44,838 bases of DNA, taken from contig CAUDNR010004535.1 in assembly GCA_958430865.1 (NCBI GenBank), positions 2,522 to 47,359 on the forward strand, in the 5' to 3' direction. A program made the position numbers and the translations under genes. The DNA is from Entrophospora sp. SA101. Its lineage: Eukaryota > Glomeromycota > Glomeromycetes > Entrophosporales > Entrophosporaceae. Shown in pieces: positions 30,295 through 40,000 of the stretch. The notes beneath the pieces are model-generated. The model was not told where the DNA came from and did no database searches. It saw nothing but the letters and a program-made list of their open reading frames with translations. Position 1 is the first letter of the stretch; every line of letters starts with the position of its first letter.

Positions 30295-30543
30295 TTATAA
30301 ATTCTTACCTTTCAGTTGCTCCGAAAGTTTAAAACTTATTCGGTAGTAACGATAAGTATTGCCGTCTAAGGCACTTTGAATAGTAGTTCTTTTTTTGTGA
30401 AAGGCTCCGCAGTTGCCTAATTTGATAACTGCCCCATCTTTGGCTTTTTTTAAAGTTTGGAACAAGTCAGCAGCCACTAAGTCGTAAGCTGATTTAATTT
30501 GGGACTGATTATTAACAGTCTTCTTAACAGGCTTTTTTAACAT
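30295..30543 (-). CDS. HU-like DNA-binding protein, 82 aa
   Basis: The N-terminal helices (IKSAYDLVAADLFQTLKKA) are followed by VIKLGNCGAFHKKRTTIQ and a C-terminal RISFKLSEQLKGK, matching the HU/IHF layout (helical dimer part, beta arm, closing helix). It is divergent but of proper length. It probably bends or packages DNA of the element. A second HU-like gene lies at 32265. Confidence 0.7.
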   Translation of the reverse strand: MLKKPVKKTVNNQSQIKSAYDLVAADLFQTLKKAKDGAVIKLGNCGAFHKKRTTIQSALDGNTYRYYRISFKLSEQLKGKNL

Positions 30544-30546
30544 AAT

Positions 30547-30648
30547 TTATTCTTCTTTCTTGATTCAGTTCTGATAAGCGTAAGCTATTACTAAGCCAGC
30601 TACAATACCCAAGGCTAAATAAGTGTATTTGCTATCTTTTGGATTCAT
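30547..30648 (-). CDS. Small membrane protein, 33 aa
   Basis: MNPKDSKYTYLALGIVAGLV, one span, ending W-IKKEE. It is the first gene of the small-protein block and 3 bases before the HU-like gene. Similar to the product of 28332-28469. Confidence 0.55.
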
Positions 30649-31031
30649 ATTGTTTTAATTTTTAAATTGATTATTTTTCTATTACAAGGTAAGAATTCAG
30701 AAGAATATTTATTTATTAAAAATTATTTCAGTTGCCTATTTTAGGGAGAGCTGGAAAGTTGACTTTTAGTGAGAGCTTTCAAGGCTTTAACTTTTTAATG
30801 TTTTTCTGAAATTAGTCTGGTTTTTTTTCCGATACCGGTCAATTTACAGTGCTATATTTTTGATTTTAGGGAGTTGTTAAGTGCGGTGTGATAGGGGGTT
30901 TTTGACATGAACTACTACATAACAATTAGGAATGTAGTTGGACAATTTAGAAAATTAGCAAAAAAATTTAGGTGAGAATTTTAGTGAGATTTGGTTAGAA
31001 ATTCAGGAAAAATTTTTAGAAATCGGGAGGG
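30649..31031. other. Intergenic control region of the small-membrane-protein block
   Basis: About 380 bases without an ORF, upstream of the minus-strand block starting at 30648. It contains an inverted repeat (30914-30938), several GAGAGCT/AGCTTTC elements near 30750-30775 and AT-rich stretches. It probably holds the promoter. It splits the long series into two transcription units. Confidence 0.4.
30914..30938. repeat. Inverted repeat, candidate operator or recombination core
   Basis: ACTACAT and ATGTAGT flank 11 bases (AACAATTAGGA). The form suits a dimeric repressor site or the core of a tyrosine recombinase site; nothing shown here decides between them. Confidence 0.35.
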
Positions 31032-31538
31032 CTATTTTCTTTTGTTTTTCTTTAACGATTTTTGAATTGCTAATTCTTGGCATTCATCCTCTTCACTAAA
31101 TAAGCAAATTAGGTCTTTTAGGGAAGTTAGAACATTTTTGCCACTTTTCCGGTAAGTCTTGTGATTGGGGTCTAAAAGTAGAGCTTGAAAAAGGTTGTTA
31201 TGCTTAATAGGTTTGTTCTTTTCTAGTATTCCGAATAAACGGGCTTCTTGACTAAAAGTAATTTGTCAGACAAGTTTTCTTTTTAAATCATCAATCTCTT
31301 TTTTATTTCAATCAATTAGTTTACCAATACGAGACTTGATGTATTCACTTTTTACTTCATGGCAATTATTGGTATTTTCAGCAAACTCTTTTCAATCTCT
31401 ATTACTGCAATCTTGCATAACCATAAAAGAATTGGCAAGCAGTATTTTTGCTTCTTCCCTTTTTATGGCGTTAGTGAAGTCATCAGTATGAATGCAACTA
31501 ACAAACATTTCACTAAAATCAAAAAGAGTTTTAATCAT
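31032..31538 (-). CDS. Putative toxin partner of the Panacea-type antitoxin, 168 aa
   Basis: A complete ORF starting 6 bases after the antitoxin stop, so the two are almost certainly an operon. It contains three TGA-encoded Trp, is mostly helical and charged, and has no span or signal peptide. I recognise no domain. PanA-type antitoxins are known to pair with unrelated toxins, so the assignment as toxin rests on position only. Confidence 0.55.
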
Positions 31539-31544
31539 AAATGC

Positions 31545-32018
31545 CTATGCTCTCAAAGAATTAGTAATGGTTGTTAGTTTAATTGGCTTTGATTTCAAAC
31601 TATCATTTAAGGGTTTACGAGTTATCTTTCAGGCTTTATCTTTAACTTTTTCGTAAAAGTCTAGTTCATTTTTTTTAACTTCATAACGCTTGTATTGTTT
31701 ATGAATGTTATCTAAGTGATTAATAACTACTTCATTATCAATATCTTTTACTTTGTCAAATAATCCTTGGTAAGTCTCATTTTTTTCGAAGTAATTATCC
31801 ATAGCATAAAAAACTGAGTCAAGAGTTGGTCCAGCTCGTCAGGCTTGAAATTCTTCCTCGAAAAGGAGAGCATTTTCCTTTTTCAATATTTCTAAATAAG
31901 AAAGATAAAGTAAGTTCTGCATGATTGAGTTGGTTTCAATACCTTTTTCATAAAAATATTTAGCTACTGATAACGGCTCAATATTTAAATTCTTTAATTT
32001 AGTTGCTCGTGTTGCCAT
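31545..32018 (-). CDS. Panacea-domain (SocA/DUF4065-like) antitoxin, 157 aa
   Basis: Residues 14-65 show the family pattern: VAKYFYEKGIE, MQNLLYLSYLEIL, then ALLFEEEFQAWRAGPTLDSV, the classic FEEEFxAWxxGP signature. Panacea proteins act as antitoxins that neutralise diverse toxins and also occur in phages. It lies directly before an unknown ORF in the same direction. The C-terminal part is Lys-rich. Confidence 0.85.
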
Positions 32019-32025
32019 GATATAA

Positions 32026-32265
32026 TTATTTTACCTCTATCTCATAATCCACTAATAAATTAGCCCCCTGCTTACCTTCTTCGACCGTGAAGTTTAGTTC
32101 TTGACCTTCTTTTAATCAACTTCATCTTTCTTGGCTAATTTTACCGGAGAAAACAAAAATACTGTCCCGATTGTCTAACTCTAAGATTAAGTAGTGATTA
32201 CCATTTCTATCAGTTAATTCTTTGCGTTGATTAATGGTGGATTGGATAGTGCGAGTAAGGTTCAT
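32026..32265 (-). CDS. Small soluble beta-rich protein, 79 aa
   Basis: A predicted small barrel: NHYLILELDNRDSIFVFSG, then WSW-LKEGQELNFTVEEG and LLVDYEIEVK. The alternation resembles OB-fold single-strand-binding or cold-shock proteins, but no signature is definite. Its ATG overlaps the HU-like stop (TAATG), so the two are translationally coupled. It may be a DNA-replication accessory protein. Confidence 0.6.
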
Positions 32266-32567
32266 TATTTTTTGCGATTAATCTCTTCTTTTAAACCAGT
32301 TGCGAATTTACATTTTGGCACTCTTTTAGCGGGAACTTTCATTTTTTTCTTAGTTTGCAAGTTCATGGCTATTCTGGGTTTAGTAATCGTAGTTTTAAAG
32401 GAGTAATAGCCTAAAAAGCGAATTTCTTCACCTTTGACTAAGGCTTTTTGGGTTTCTTCCAATAAACTCTCAATTATTTTGGTTACTTGATTTTGGGGAG
32501 TTTTGGTTTTTTTAGATATTCGTTCAGTTAGTTGTTTTTTACCAGTTATTAAGGCTTTTGTTACCAT
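32265..32567 (-). CDS. HU/IHF-family DNA-binding protein, 100 aa
   Basis: N-terminal helix pair (KQLTERISKKTKTPQNQVTKIIESLLEE), then the hallmark GEEIRFLGYYSFKTT and a Lys/Arg-rich arm. The length matches HU. The C-terminal helix is KFATGLKEEINRKK. Probably an architectural protein for recombination or packaging with the neighbouring recombinases. Confidence 0.85.
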   Translation of the reverse strand: MVTKALITGKKQLTERISKKTKTPQNQVTKIIESLLEETQKALVKGEEIRFLGYYSFKTTITKPRIAMNLQTKKKMKVPAKRVPKCKFATGLKEEINRKK

Positions 32568-32595
32568 ATATTATTTATTTTGGCTTGGTTATTGG

Positions 32596-33195
32596 CTACA
32601 CTGGCCTAAATTTCACTAAATTACTTAATTCTCCATCTCGGATATAAAGGGCGGTTGTGCTAACTTTACTATGCCCTAATACTTTCTGCAATATTGGTAA
32701 AGGCATTCCGGAAATAGCTTGATGGGTGGCAAAGCAACGGCGGAGAGTATGGGGTGCTAACTCTATGCTATCAGCAATATTCATTTCTTTTTTTACTTGC
32801 TCGCAAAACTTGCTAAAAGTGAAACGATTAGTTTGCTGGGGTTGTCAGTTTCTTTTTTTTAATTCTTTGATTATTTCTTCTCCGACATAAACTCAGCGTT
32901 CTTTTTGACCTTTGCCCCTTAATAGGTATAAGTTTTTATAAGCCGATTCTTGGTTTTCCAAGGATAAATCAAAACTAAGAGCTTCACTAACTCTTAATCC
33001 GACTTTCCAGCAGAGTAGAAATAAGCATTCCATTTCCGACTTCTTATATTCTCCTTTTTTATTCGGTCTACTAATAATATAATCCCAAACTTGCTGTAAA
33101 AGTTGGTTAGTTGGCAAGACTGACAAAGTTTTTTTGCTTTTACTAATATTTCTTTTCATGAAGTAAATGTGACTGGCATCCCTTTTTCTTTCCAC
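32596..33195 (-). CDS. Tyrosine recombinase, catalytic domain only, 199 aa
   Basis: The Arg (VGLRVSEAL), Lys region (GKGQKER), HTLRRCFATH, LGHSKVSTT and final Tyr (ALYIRD) are all present, so the active site is complete. The usual N-terminal core-binding domain is absent: the start is GTG 33195 or ATG 33159 and upstream frames are closed. It is either a truncated integrase or one of the compact types. It lies between the Prim-Pol and HU-like genes. The frame ends at TAG 32596-32598. Confidence 0.85.
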
Positions 33196-33280
33196 GAGTT
33201 ATTTCTTTCTTTACTAATTTAGGTTAGATTGGGAGTAAAGTATAAGTTAATTTTAACCTTACCTTCCACTTTATAAGCCA

Positions 33281-34078
33281 TTAGGAGGAAAGAATTTTGT
33301 TTTTCTTTTCCTGATAAATCTTTCAATTTTTCTGATGTTGTTTTCCTGCTAAATGAGATTTAATTCTGGCAGTAGTTTTTTCAAAATAGACTAGGCAAAT
33401 ATAGCAAGTGTTTAGGTTTTCTTTTTGTGGGTGCCGAGCTATTTGCTGTTCTAATTGCTCTTTCTTTTGACAATATTTTTGTTCGGGGCTTATTTTCTTA
33501 GGTTTCGGGTAATAAAGTTCTAAATTTCTAATGCTTTCTACTCCTTTTTTTCCTCAGGGAGTAGTGAAAATATTCCGCTTGGTTAAAAAGGTTTGCAGTT
33601 CTTGCAAATTCTCCATTTTTAAACTTCATTTTTGGTTAACTCTCCCTTTTAAACTATACCGAGTTCCTTGCTGGTGAATAGAACCAATTCCGACAATAAA
33701 CCGACCTTTGCTGTGGATTTCGCCAATCGGTTCTCCGTCTTGGTTGACTAATCAGCAAGATTTCGGTAATTCTTTCAACAAAATATAACGATGGATACCT
33801 TTGTGAGTTTGGATATAGCGACTATCTTTGATTCTTTCCTTAGCTCAAAGGTCATCCAAATCTATCACAATAAAGTAATAATTACCAATTAGAGTGCCAG
33901 TTCGTAAAGAATATTCCTGGTTTAGTTCTAATAGTTTTTCAATACTGCGATACTCAGGATAGTATTTATTCCAATTCTTTACCAAAGATTTCTTAAATTT
34001 AGTTGGTAAAAGAATATGCTTCTTGGCTAATCCTCGCAGATATTTAGTTTCTGATTTAGTTAATTGATTATCTTTCAT
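33281..34078 (-). CDS. Prim-Pol (AEP superfamily) primase with C-terminal zinc finger, 265 aa
   Basis: All three motifs of the bifunctional primase/polymerase domain are visible: LIGNYYFIVIDLDD (acidic pair near residues 73-76), THKGIHRYILL, and GEIHSKGRFIVGIGSIHQQG (about 112-132), matching the domain's GGYVVxPPSxH pattern. After a linker with many Lys/Gln, the C-terminus carries CYICLVYF...HLAGKQH, a C2H2 finger close to the U1/JAZ type of eukaryotes. The protein should start DNA synthesis on an element replicon. No helicase was seen beside it. Five Trp are encoded by TGA. Confidence 0.87.
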
Positions 34079-34170
34079 TTTCTATATGTAGGTGTCTCTT
34101 GTAATGAACACTAGGAGAGAAGACTAAGATAAATATCCTACTCTCAAAGAAGCAAAATATAATTAGCGGA

Positions 34171-34566
34171 GTAAAAAAATAAAAATTCCCCTCCTCTCCT
34201 GTGGTTTTTCTTTTTGTATCTCAGGAGAACCTTTGAAAACTTCCTAAGCTTCTTTGGCTTATGTTTAACCTCATAAGCAAGGCTCCTAGTGCCAGTGGCA
34301 CACTTAGATTGCTCTAAGCCTCTACCCTAATCTTTGGTCTGTTTTCATAATTGACGAACTTATCTTCATTCGGGTTATTCTGTCACTCAGATTGCTGATT
34401 AGTTTTTCATCCCGTTTGTTAATTTCCCTGGGAGAGGTCTTCCTTACTGATTACTCAGCCCTAACTTATCACTGAGGGAAGCAGTTTTGTTGGGTTTTTT
34501 ACCCTCCGGTTAAAGGTAGCTCCAGCCAAGGTTTAGCCTCTTTTGGAGCAGATTAGTTGGCGTTTT
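34171..34566 (-). ncRNA. Structured non-coding RNA of unknown type
   Basis: This stretch lacks ORFs, is visibly GC-richer than its surroundings, and is full of strong stems: 34289-34301 (GTGCC/GGCAC), 34257-34278 (GCTTATG/CATAAGC), 34195-34228 (TCTCCTG/CAGGAGA), and 34519-34549 (GCTCCA/TGGAGC). The last crosses a possible GCCAA/TTGGC pairing at 34525-34561, suggesting a pseudoknot. On the minus strand the 34195-34228 stem is followed by GGGAATTTTTATTTTTTT, a good terminator. It does not match tmRNA, SRP RNA, RNase P or the group I/II intron cores I know. The strand is inferred from the terminator and the neighbouring genes. Confidence 0.6.
34185..34228 (-). terminator. Terminator at the 3' end of the structured RNA
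   Basis: TCTCCTG...CAGGAGA stem followed on the minus strand by a T-rich tract (GAATTTTTATTTTTTT). It probably ends the non-coding RNA before the Prim-Pol gene. Confidence 0.5.
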
Positions 34567-34593
34567 TAATAAAAAATTATTTCTTCAGTAAAT

Positions 34594-34728
34594 TTAAAAT
34601 TCTTGGTCTGGCAATTCTTGATAGTCAATTCAATGCTGTTGAGCTTGGGGGCAAATGTATTGTTGTTGGGGGTCTTCAATCGCCCTTTTACAGCCTCAAC
34701 AGCCATTTTTGTAGATTAGTTGATTCAT
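34594..34728 (-). CDS. Mini zinc-ribbon protein, 44 aa
   Basis: MNQLIYKNGCW-GCKRAIED, later ICPQAQQHW. It has a C-x2-C pair and a Cys/His pair, two Trp encoded by TGA, and an acidic end. It begins 5 bases after the recombinase stop and ends about 30 bases before the structured RNA. Confidence 0.6.
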
Positions 34729-34733
34729 AAACA

Positions 34734-35600
34734 TTAAATTAGAGTTCCTTTTCACAACCGACTATAATCCTGATAAACCGAAGCCCAATCATACTGGATA
34801 TATTTCTCAGTAGTTTGCACGCTAGAATGCCCGAGTAATTGTTGGATAGTTAGTAATTTGGCTCCATTGCGGTGAAGTCAGGTAGCGAATGACCTTCGAA
34901 AAGTATGGGGAGTAATATTTTTCTTAATTTCGGCTTTTTCAGTTCGAGCTTTCAGTAATCAGCGAATATATTCCGCTTTGATGGGATTACCTCGTTGATT
35001 AGTGAATAAGTAATTAGGAGAAATAGGATTAAAGTGCTTAATCAGAAATTCCGGTAATAAAACAAACCGCACTTTATTACCTTTACCTAAGATTCTTAAT
35101 TGGTTAGTTTGCCAATCTTGATGTTTGACATTTACTAGTTCATTAATTCTTAAACCAGAATAAAGGAGGAAGTCCAAGATTAGGTTATTCCTTTGGTGAA
35201 TTGCTAAATTCTTTTCCACCTTGGTTTCCTTTAACAAACTTAACTCTGCTTCATTTAGAGTAGCAAAGAATTTGCGTTGAGTTTTGGGAATAAGTCCCGC
35301 AATTCGGGTTCATTCTACTTCTAATTTCTTAAATTTAATGTAAGAATTCAAAGCATGTTGTTGGGTTTTTAAACTGGTGGCTTGGTAGTTTTTTAAGTTG
35401 GTGCGAAAATATTCTTTCAGATTAGCAGTGTTGAATTCTTGGGGGAATTTATCTAAGACATTGAGGTAAAGTCGGATAGTATTAGCAGATAAATTCTTGT
35501 CTTGTAAATATTCAGTATATTGGAGGATATTATGGTTATTAGTCATAATATTTTGTGGCTGATTAGCCCATTTATTGGCTCAGTAAGTAGTTCAGTTCAT
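34734..35600 (-). CDS. Tyrosine recombinase (XerC/D-like), 288 aa
   Basis: The N-terminal SAM-like core-binding domain (YTEYLQDKNLSANTIRLYLNVL) is followed by the catalytic domain: SGLRINELVNVKHQDW (Arg), LGKGNKVRFVLL (Lys), HTFRRSFATW, LLGHSSVQTTEKYI (His and Tyr). The catalytic set is complete. ATG 35600 is chosen because it lies 3 bases after the upstream stop; ATG 35546 is an alternative. Candidate for integration of the element or for inversion of the LRR locus at 43.7-44.8 kb. Confidence 0.9.
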
Positions 35601-35603
35601 GAT

Positions 35604-35822
35604 TTATAAGGCAATATCTAGTTGGGGTTTAGGTTTTTGGCAGTTTTGGCAGCGTTGCCCGGTGATTACTCGTTCTTTTCAGTGGATAAAGACTATTTCT
35701 TTTAGTGGTTTTAATTGCTTACATTGGGGACATTTAACTTGGATTAGTCAGAGCGATAAAAAGGCTAATGATAAGCCGAGAATTATTCCCAAGATTAGGG
35801 TAAATATTATTAGGGCTGTCAT
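35604..35822 (-). CDS. Membrane zinc-ribbon protein, 72 aa
   Basis: One N-terminal span (IIFTLILGIILGLSLAFLSL), then CPQCKQLKPL and CQNCQKPKPQ, a four-Cys ribbon in the cytosol or outside. Two Trp are encoded by TGA. Translationally linked to the recombinase (TAAATCATG). Confidence 0.7.
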
Positions 35823-35824
35823 GG

Positions 35825-36097
35825 CTAAATTTCTTGGTCTTCTTCCTCGGACTGATAATTATCTACCAAAGAGCATAATCTTTCTTCGGTTAAAGGCTGA
35901 CCAAACTCATCATATTTTCCTTTGATTACTTTATCTTCTAATAATTTCAAGGCTTCTTTGAGGTTTTCCACTAAATCATAAAGGGTGTCGCTATCTCAGG
36001 TTTCGGGATTATCAGGGTCAATTGCTTAGGCTTCATTAATTTGGTGTAATATTTCTAATTTATTTTCTATTTTTTTGTGTAGTGATTTTTTAGTCAT
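35825..36097 (-). pseudogene. Acidic small protein gene with an in-frame TAA
   Basis: The frame from ATG 36097 reads MTKKSLHKKIENKLEIL..., then TAA at 36026-36028 (codon 24), and continues open for 66 more codons (DSDTLYDLVENLKEALKLLE...) to TAG 35825-35827. Both halves look coding, have the same style and sit in an operon with no space for another gene. Likely a fresh nonsense mutation or a sequencing error; the downstream half lacks a good start. Confidence 0.6.
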
Positions 36098-36101
36098 AAA
36101 A

Positions 36102-36377
36102 TTATTTCTGATTGGTTTTTTTGATTTGGTTTATTCAATCGGCTATTGCTTGGCTTTTTTCATCTTTGGCTTGTTCTTTTCGAGCAAAATCTAAAATAAT
36201 CTGTTCTTGACAGTAAGTAACTAAAAGAACTTGTCATTTATCTTGGCACTGGTTCAGGCATTTAGTCTGGGGATTGGTTAAGCAGTCTGTTCTAATTATC
36301 AATAATTGTCAAGTAGTTTGGCAATAAGAGCAATGGAATTTCAATTTCTTTTCAATGGTGTTAAGGTTTTTGGTCAT
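36102..36377 (-). CDS. Zinc-ribbon protein, 91 aa
   Basis: MTKNLNTIEKKLKFHCSYCQTTW, a later CLTN...CLNQC, and a C-terminal Lys-rich helix. Four Cys in two pairs suggest one zinc. It overlaps the upstream gene by 17 bases. Function unknown. Confidence 0.65.
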
Positions 36378-36663
36378 GGTTTTCTAATTCTTGTCAGTCT
36401 TGTAAGACTAATAAACCACTCTTTTTCTTATGACAAGTAAAGAAGTATCGCTTGTCGAGATATTGATTTTGCTCTAAGATTTGTAGCAACTGCTGATTAA
36501 CTAGATTGGCGTAAACAAGAATGGTTTCAGGCTGGGATGAATTAGTTTCTTCGGGTAAGACTTTTAACTGGTAATTAATCTGACCATAAAACTCATTCTT
36601 TTTGTAAACTTTGCGCAGTTCTTTACTAATAATCTTAGCCGTTAGTTCGTGGAGTTTAGGCAT
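36361..36663 (-). CDS. Small protein, possibly OB-fold, 100 aa
   Basis: Alternating beta-like segments (EFYGQINYQLKVLP, ETILVYANLV, KRYFFTCHKKKSGLLVLQDW) with a central helix resemble single-strand DNA-binding OB folds. The support is weak. It starts 2 bases after the preceding stop and ends with a TGA-Trp extension. Confidence 0.6.
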
Positions 36664-36665
36664 GG

Positions 36666-36959
36666 TTATTGGATAAGAATTTCCCCTTTTAGAGAACAGA
36701 GTTTACAGTTTGGTGGGGGTTGCTGGGGAAATTTAATTCAGCCCGAGCCATCATCACACTCGGAACAAGGACTATCTTTATTAAGGTAGCGACTGTCATT
36801 TAAAGAGCAACCTTGGCAGTAATCATAACTCTTAGATTGGGAACAGGTGAAATTGTTGCCACAACCGAGGCAGTTTTTTCTAACTAATTTGGTTTTTTCT
36901 CTCTTTTGGATGTCAAGGCGAGAGAAAGAAACCCCGTTAAGTATTGGCTTTTCTGTCAT
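36666..36959 (-). CDS. Multi-CxxC zinc-finger protein, 97 aa
   Basis: Cys pairs CLGC, CSQS..YCQGC, CSEC and CKLC recall the DnaJ-type zinc centre with four repeats, although spacing differs. No J domain. It is the first gene of the 36.9 to 24.3 kb series, divergent from the LRR-LRAT gene. Confidence 0.7.
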
Positions 36960-36970
36960 ATGTTTTTGGC

Positions 36971-37015
36971 ATATAGACCAAGAGGAAAATTAAGAGTTAA
37001 AAAAAGTTCTGTTTA
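36971..37015 (+). promoter_or_regulatory. Shared upstream box, copy 1
   Basis: ATATAGACCAA...GGAAAA and AAAAAAAGTTCTGTTTA occur just before the LRR-LRAT gene. The same two blocks recur at 42282-42355, which suggests a conserved control or recombination sequence. Confidence 0.35.
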
Positions 37016-37042
37016 GTAAAATAAATATATAATATTAATAAT

Positions 37043-40000
37043 ATGGTAAACGCCCAAGAGTGATTGGATAAAGAGTATCCGCTAGAGACAAGAGCCTCAA
37101 TAAAAAACCTATACATTAGCGAAAAAGAGTTGGAAGGTCACCTAGATTTAAAGGGTTTCACAAATTTAGAAAAATTAGATTGTTCCCATAATCAGCTCGC
37201 TGAATTAGATTTAACCGGCTTAGTTCAACTAGAAAAAATTAATTGCAATGACAACTATTTAAATAATTTCGATTATCTATCCTTGAATCCTAATAAATTA
37301 ACTTACCTAAACATTAGTGATAATAATCTTCCAAGTCAAGACCTAACTTGTTTTAGTCACCTTGCCAACTTAGAATATTTGTGAGTTGGAGGAGATGATA
37401 AAAAAAAATTTCAACAAGGTATTTACAATCGTTTTTATGGTTCTCTAGAATCTCTAAAATACTTAAACAAATTAGAGAGAGTTTTTATTAGTAATACTGA
37501 TATTAATAATGGGGTTAATTACCTACCTAATAGTATTAGAAGAATTTCTTATTCGACTAATGAAAGACCAGAAAGTAAAGTAGGAGAAATAGCGGAACAA
37601 TTAAGTCACTTTCTTAGCAGAGAAATTAACCAAGATTGAAAAAATATTCATTCTGAGTTTGATGAGCAAAAACAAGATGGGTGAAAATATTTAGACTTTA
37701 ACTACCAACAAGTTGAAGAATGAATTAAAGCAGGACTGCAACCTAATGATTATCACTTTGCGGCTTATTTAAGATGAAAAGGTCATAATCCTCAACAGGA
37801 TTTAAATTGAGAAGAGTTAAGAAAGGAAAATAGAAATGCCCAAAAATGGTTGGATCAGGAATATCCTTTAAAAAAAAGAAAAGAAGTAAATTGATTAGAC
37901 ATCAGCAGAAGTGGGTTGGAAGGAGAACTAATTATTGAAAATTTTCCTAAATTAGAAAGGTTAGATTGCTCAAGAAACCAACTTACTAATATAAAAATCG
38001 ATAATCTTCCTAGGCTTAATCACTTTGATGCCTATTACAATAAACTTAGTACCTTAGTTATAAATAATTGTCCAGAGATTAGTTATTTTGATATTGCAAA
38101 TAACTTTCTTTCTAACTTAGATTTTCTTGATAAACTAAACAATAACAAGTTGATTAGGTTATACATGAGTAATAATGATTTTCTCCGCCAGGATATAGCC
38201 ATTTTTAGTAAATTTATTAGTTTGGAGGAACTTCGAGCATCAGGTAATAATTTTTATGGAAACCTACAATCTTTAAAAAATTTGAAAAAATTAAAGAATT
38301 TAATCGTGGCCGATACAGAAGTAGATAGTGGTTTTGAATATTTGCCTGACAACTTGAGCGGAATTTCTTCAATTCTCTTGAAAGAAGATCCAAAAAAGGA
38401 CACTAATGGTTTTAAATTGGTAGGGTGGACAGAACCAACTAAAGTAAAAGGAAATGTTTTTAAATATTCTTCTGCTCCGTCTTATGATTTTAAATTCTGG
38501 AAAGAGGCTCAACCTTATTTTAAATGACTAAAAGAAGAGTTAGAAAAAATCAACCCTGAGTTAAATATTTATGATGTATTGAGTAATGTTTTCTTTAACG
38601 TAAGAACTGGCGACTTTGAAGGCGATATACAAGGATTAATTTCTTTAATACAAATTAATAAATTTATCATTGAAGAAAAAGAACAAGAAATCAATTTCCT
38701 TAAACTTAGAATTCAAGAGTTAACCGGTTTAATCAAAAACCATTGAGAAAGAGTACACCGCACTTATCTTTGCTGTGTTTCTGGAGAAGAAGAGAAAGAA
38801 TTGCTAGAAAAACTAATAAGAACTCGCATCGAACTCACCAAATTCAAAAAGCAAGGACTTGGTTCTTTTGACTATCGCAAGAAATGCCGAGAATATGAAA
38901 GGGATTGCTGAGAAATAGAAGAAGAATTGGAGAATAAGTTAGAGAATAGATTAAAGAAAAAAGTTCTAGAAGGCGAATCAATAAGCAAACTAAGTGATGA
39001 TACTATGAATGAAATAAGAAGTATCCTTACTGACTGCGAAGACATAGCCAACTGGCAATTAGAACTAGAAGAAAAAACTAATATTAGATCTCTACTTATA
39101 GAGGAGAGGAAAAAAATATCTTGATTAACTAATATTGGTAATATATCGTGGAAAGACAACAGTAATTATTTACAGAAAGAGAAAAATGAGAAACTAGTCA
39201 CTTTTCAACAAAACGAAGAAAATGATAATAGTAATAAGAAGATAATTGAATTATTGATTAAGAAAAGTAAAAAACAGTTAGGAGGGGATATAGAGAAAAT
39301 ATCTTTTTTTGATACTTGGTTTAATGATAACTGTGCGATGGTAATTAGCAAGAATGATAAACTGACTGGGAGTAATAATTACAGTCTCTGAATAGTAGTA
39401 TATGAACCTGCTTTCGGAAAAACTAAAGCAAAAATTAACTTAACAAAAGTTGTGGAAAAATTACCAAAAGTTAGGGAAGCATGAGAAGAAGTAACAAGAT
39501 ATTTCAAATATATTATACTACGTAGCGAACATCCAGCTGCAGAGATGTATAACAATATTTATACTTTTGATTTGCCATCACTTTCCCAGAATTATAAAAA
39601 CGTAGCAAGGAGAAAAATAACTTTTTTGTCTCAAACAAACCCTAACGATTATATTAAACCTTATGATATTGTCAAAAGAAAGATTGATAAGTTTGGTATG
39701 ACTCACCATTATGCTGTTTACTTAGGAAATAATGAAGAAGGAGTGCCAGAAGTAGTTCATATTTACAACTTAGAAGAAGGAAAAAAAAGCGGAAAAGATT
39801 TGGGAGCTAGAATTGATACTTGGGAAAGATTTTTAGATGGTAAAAGAGAGGTAGAAATCTGTCATCCTTTTGTCCCGTTCAAAAGACCTGAATTAATCCG
39901 AGAACATATCGAAATAGCAGTCAAAGCTGGATATGGTAAGGGAGAGTATCATTTACTCAAGGACAACTGTGAGCATTTTGCTACCATGTGTGTCTATGGT

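Noticed and set aside
34171..34566. tmRNA or another housekeeping RNA at the structured locus
   Set aside because: No tRNA-like acceptor end, no TTCGA T-loop with CCA, no tag reading frame and no SRP or RNase P core; rnpB is already found at 8657-9026.
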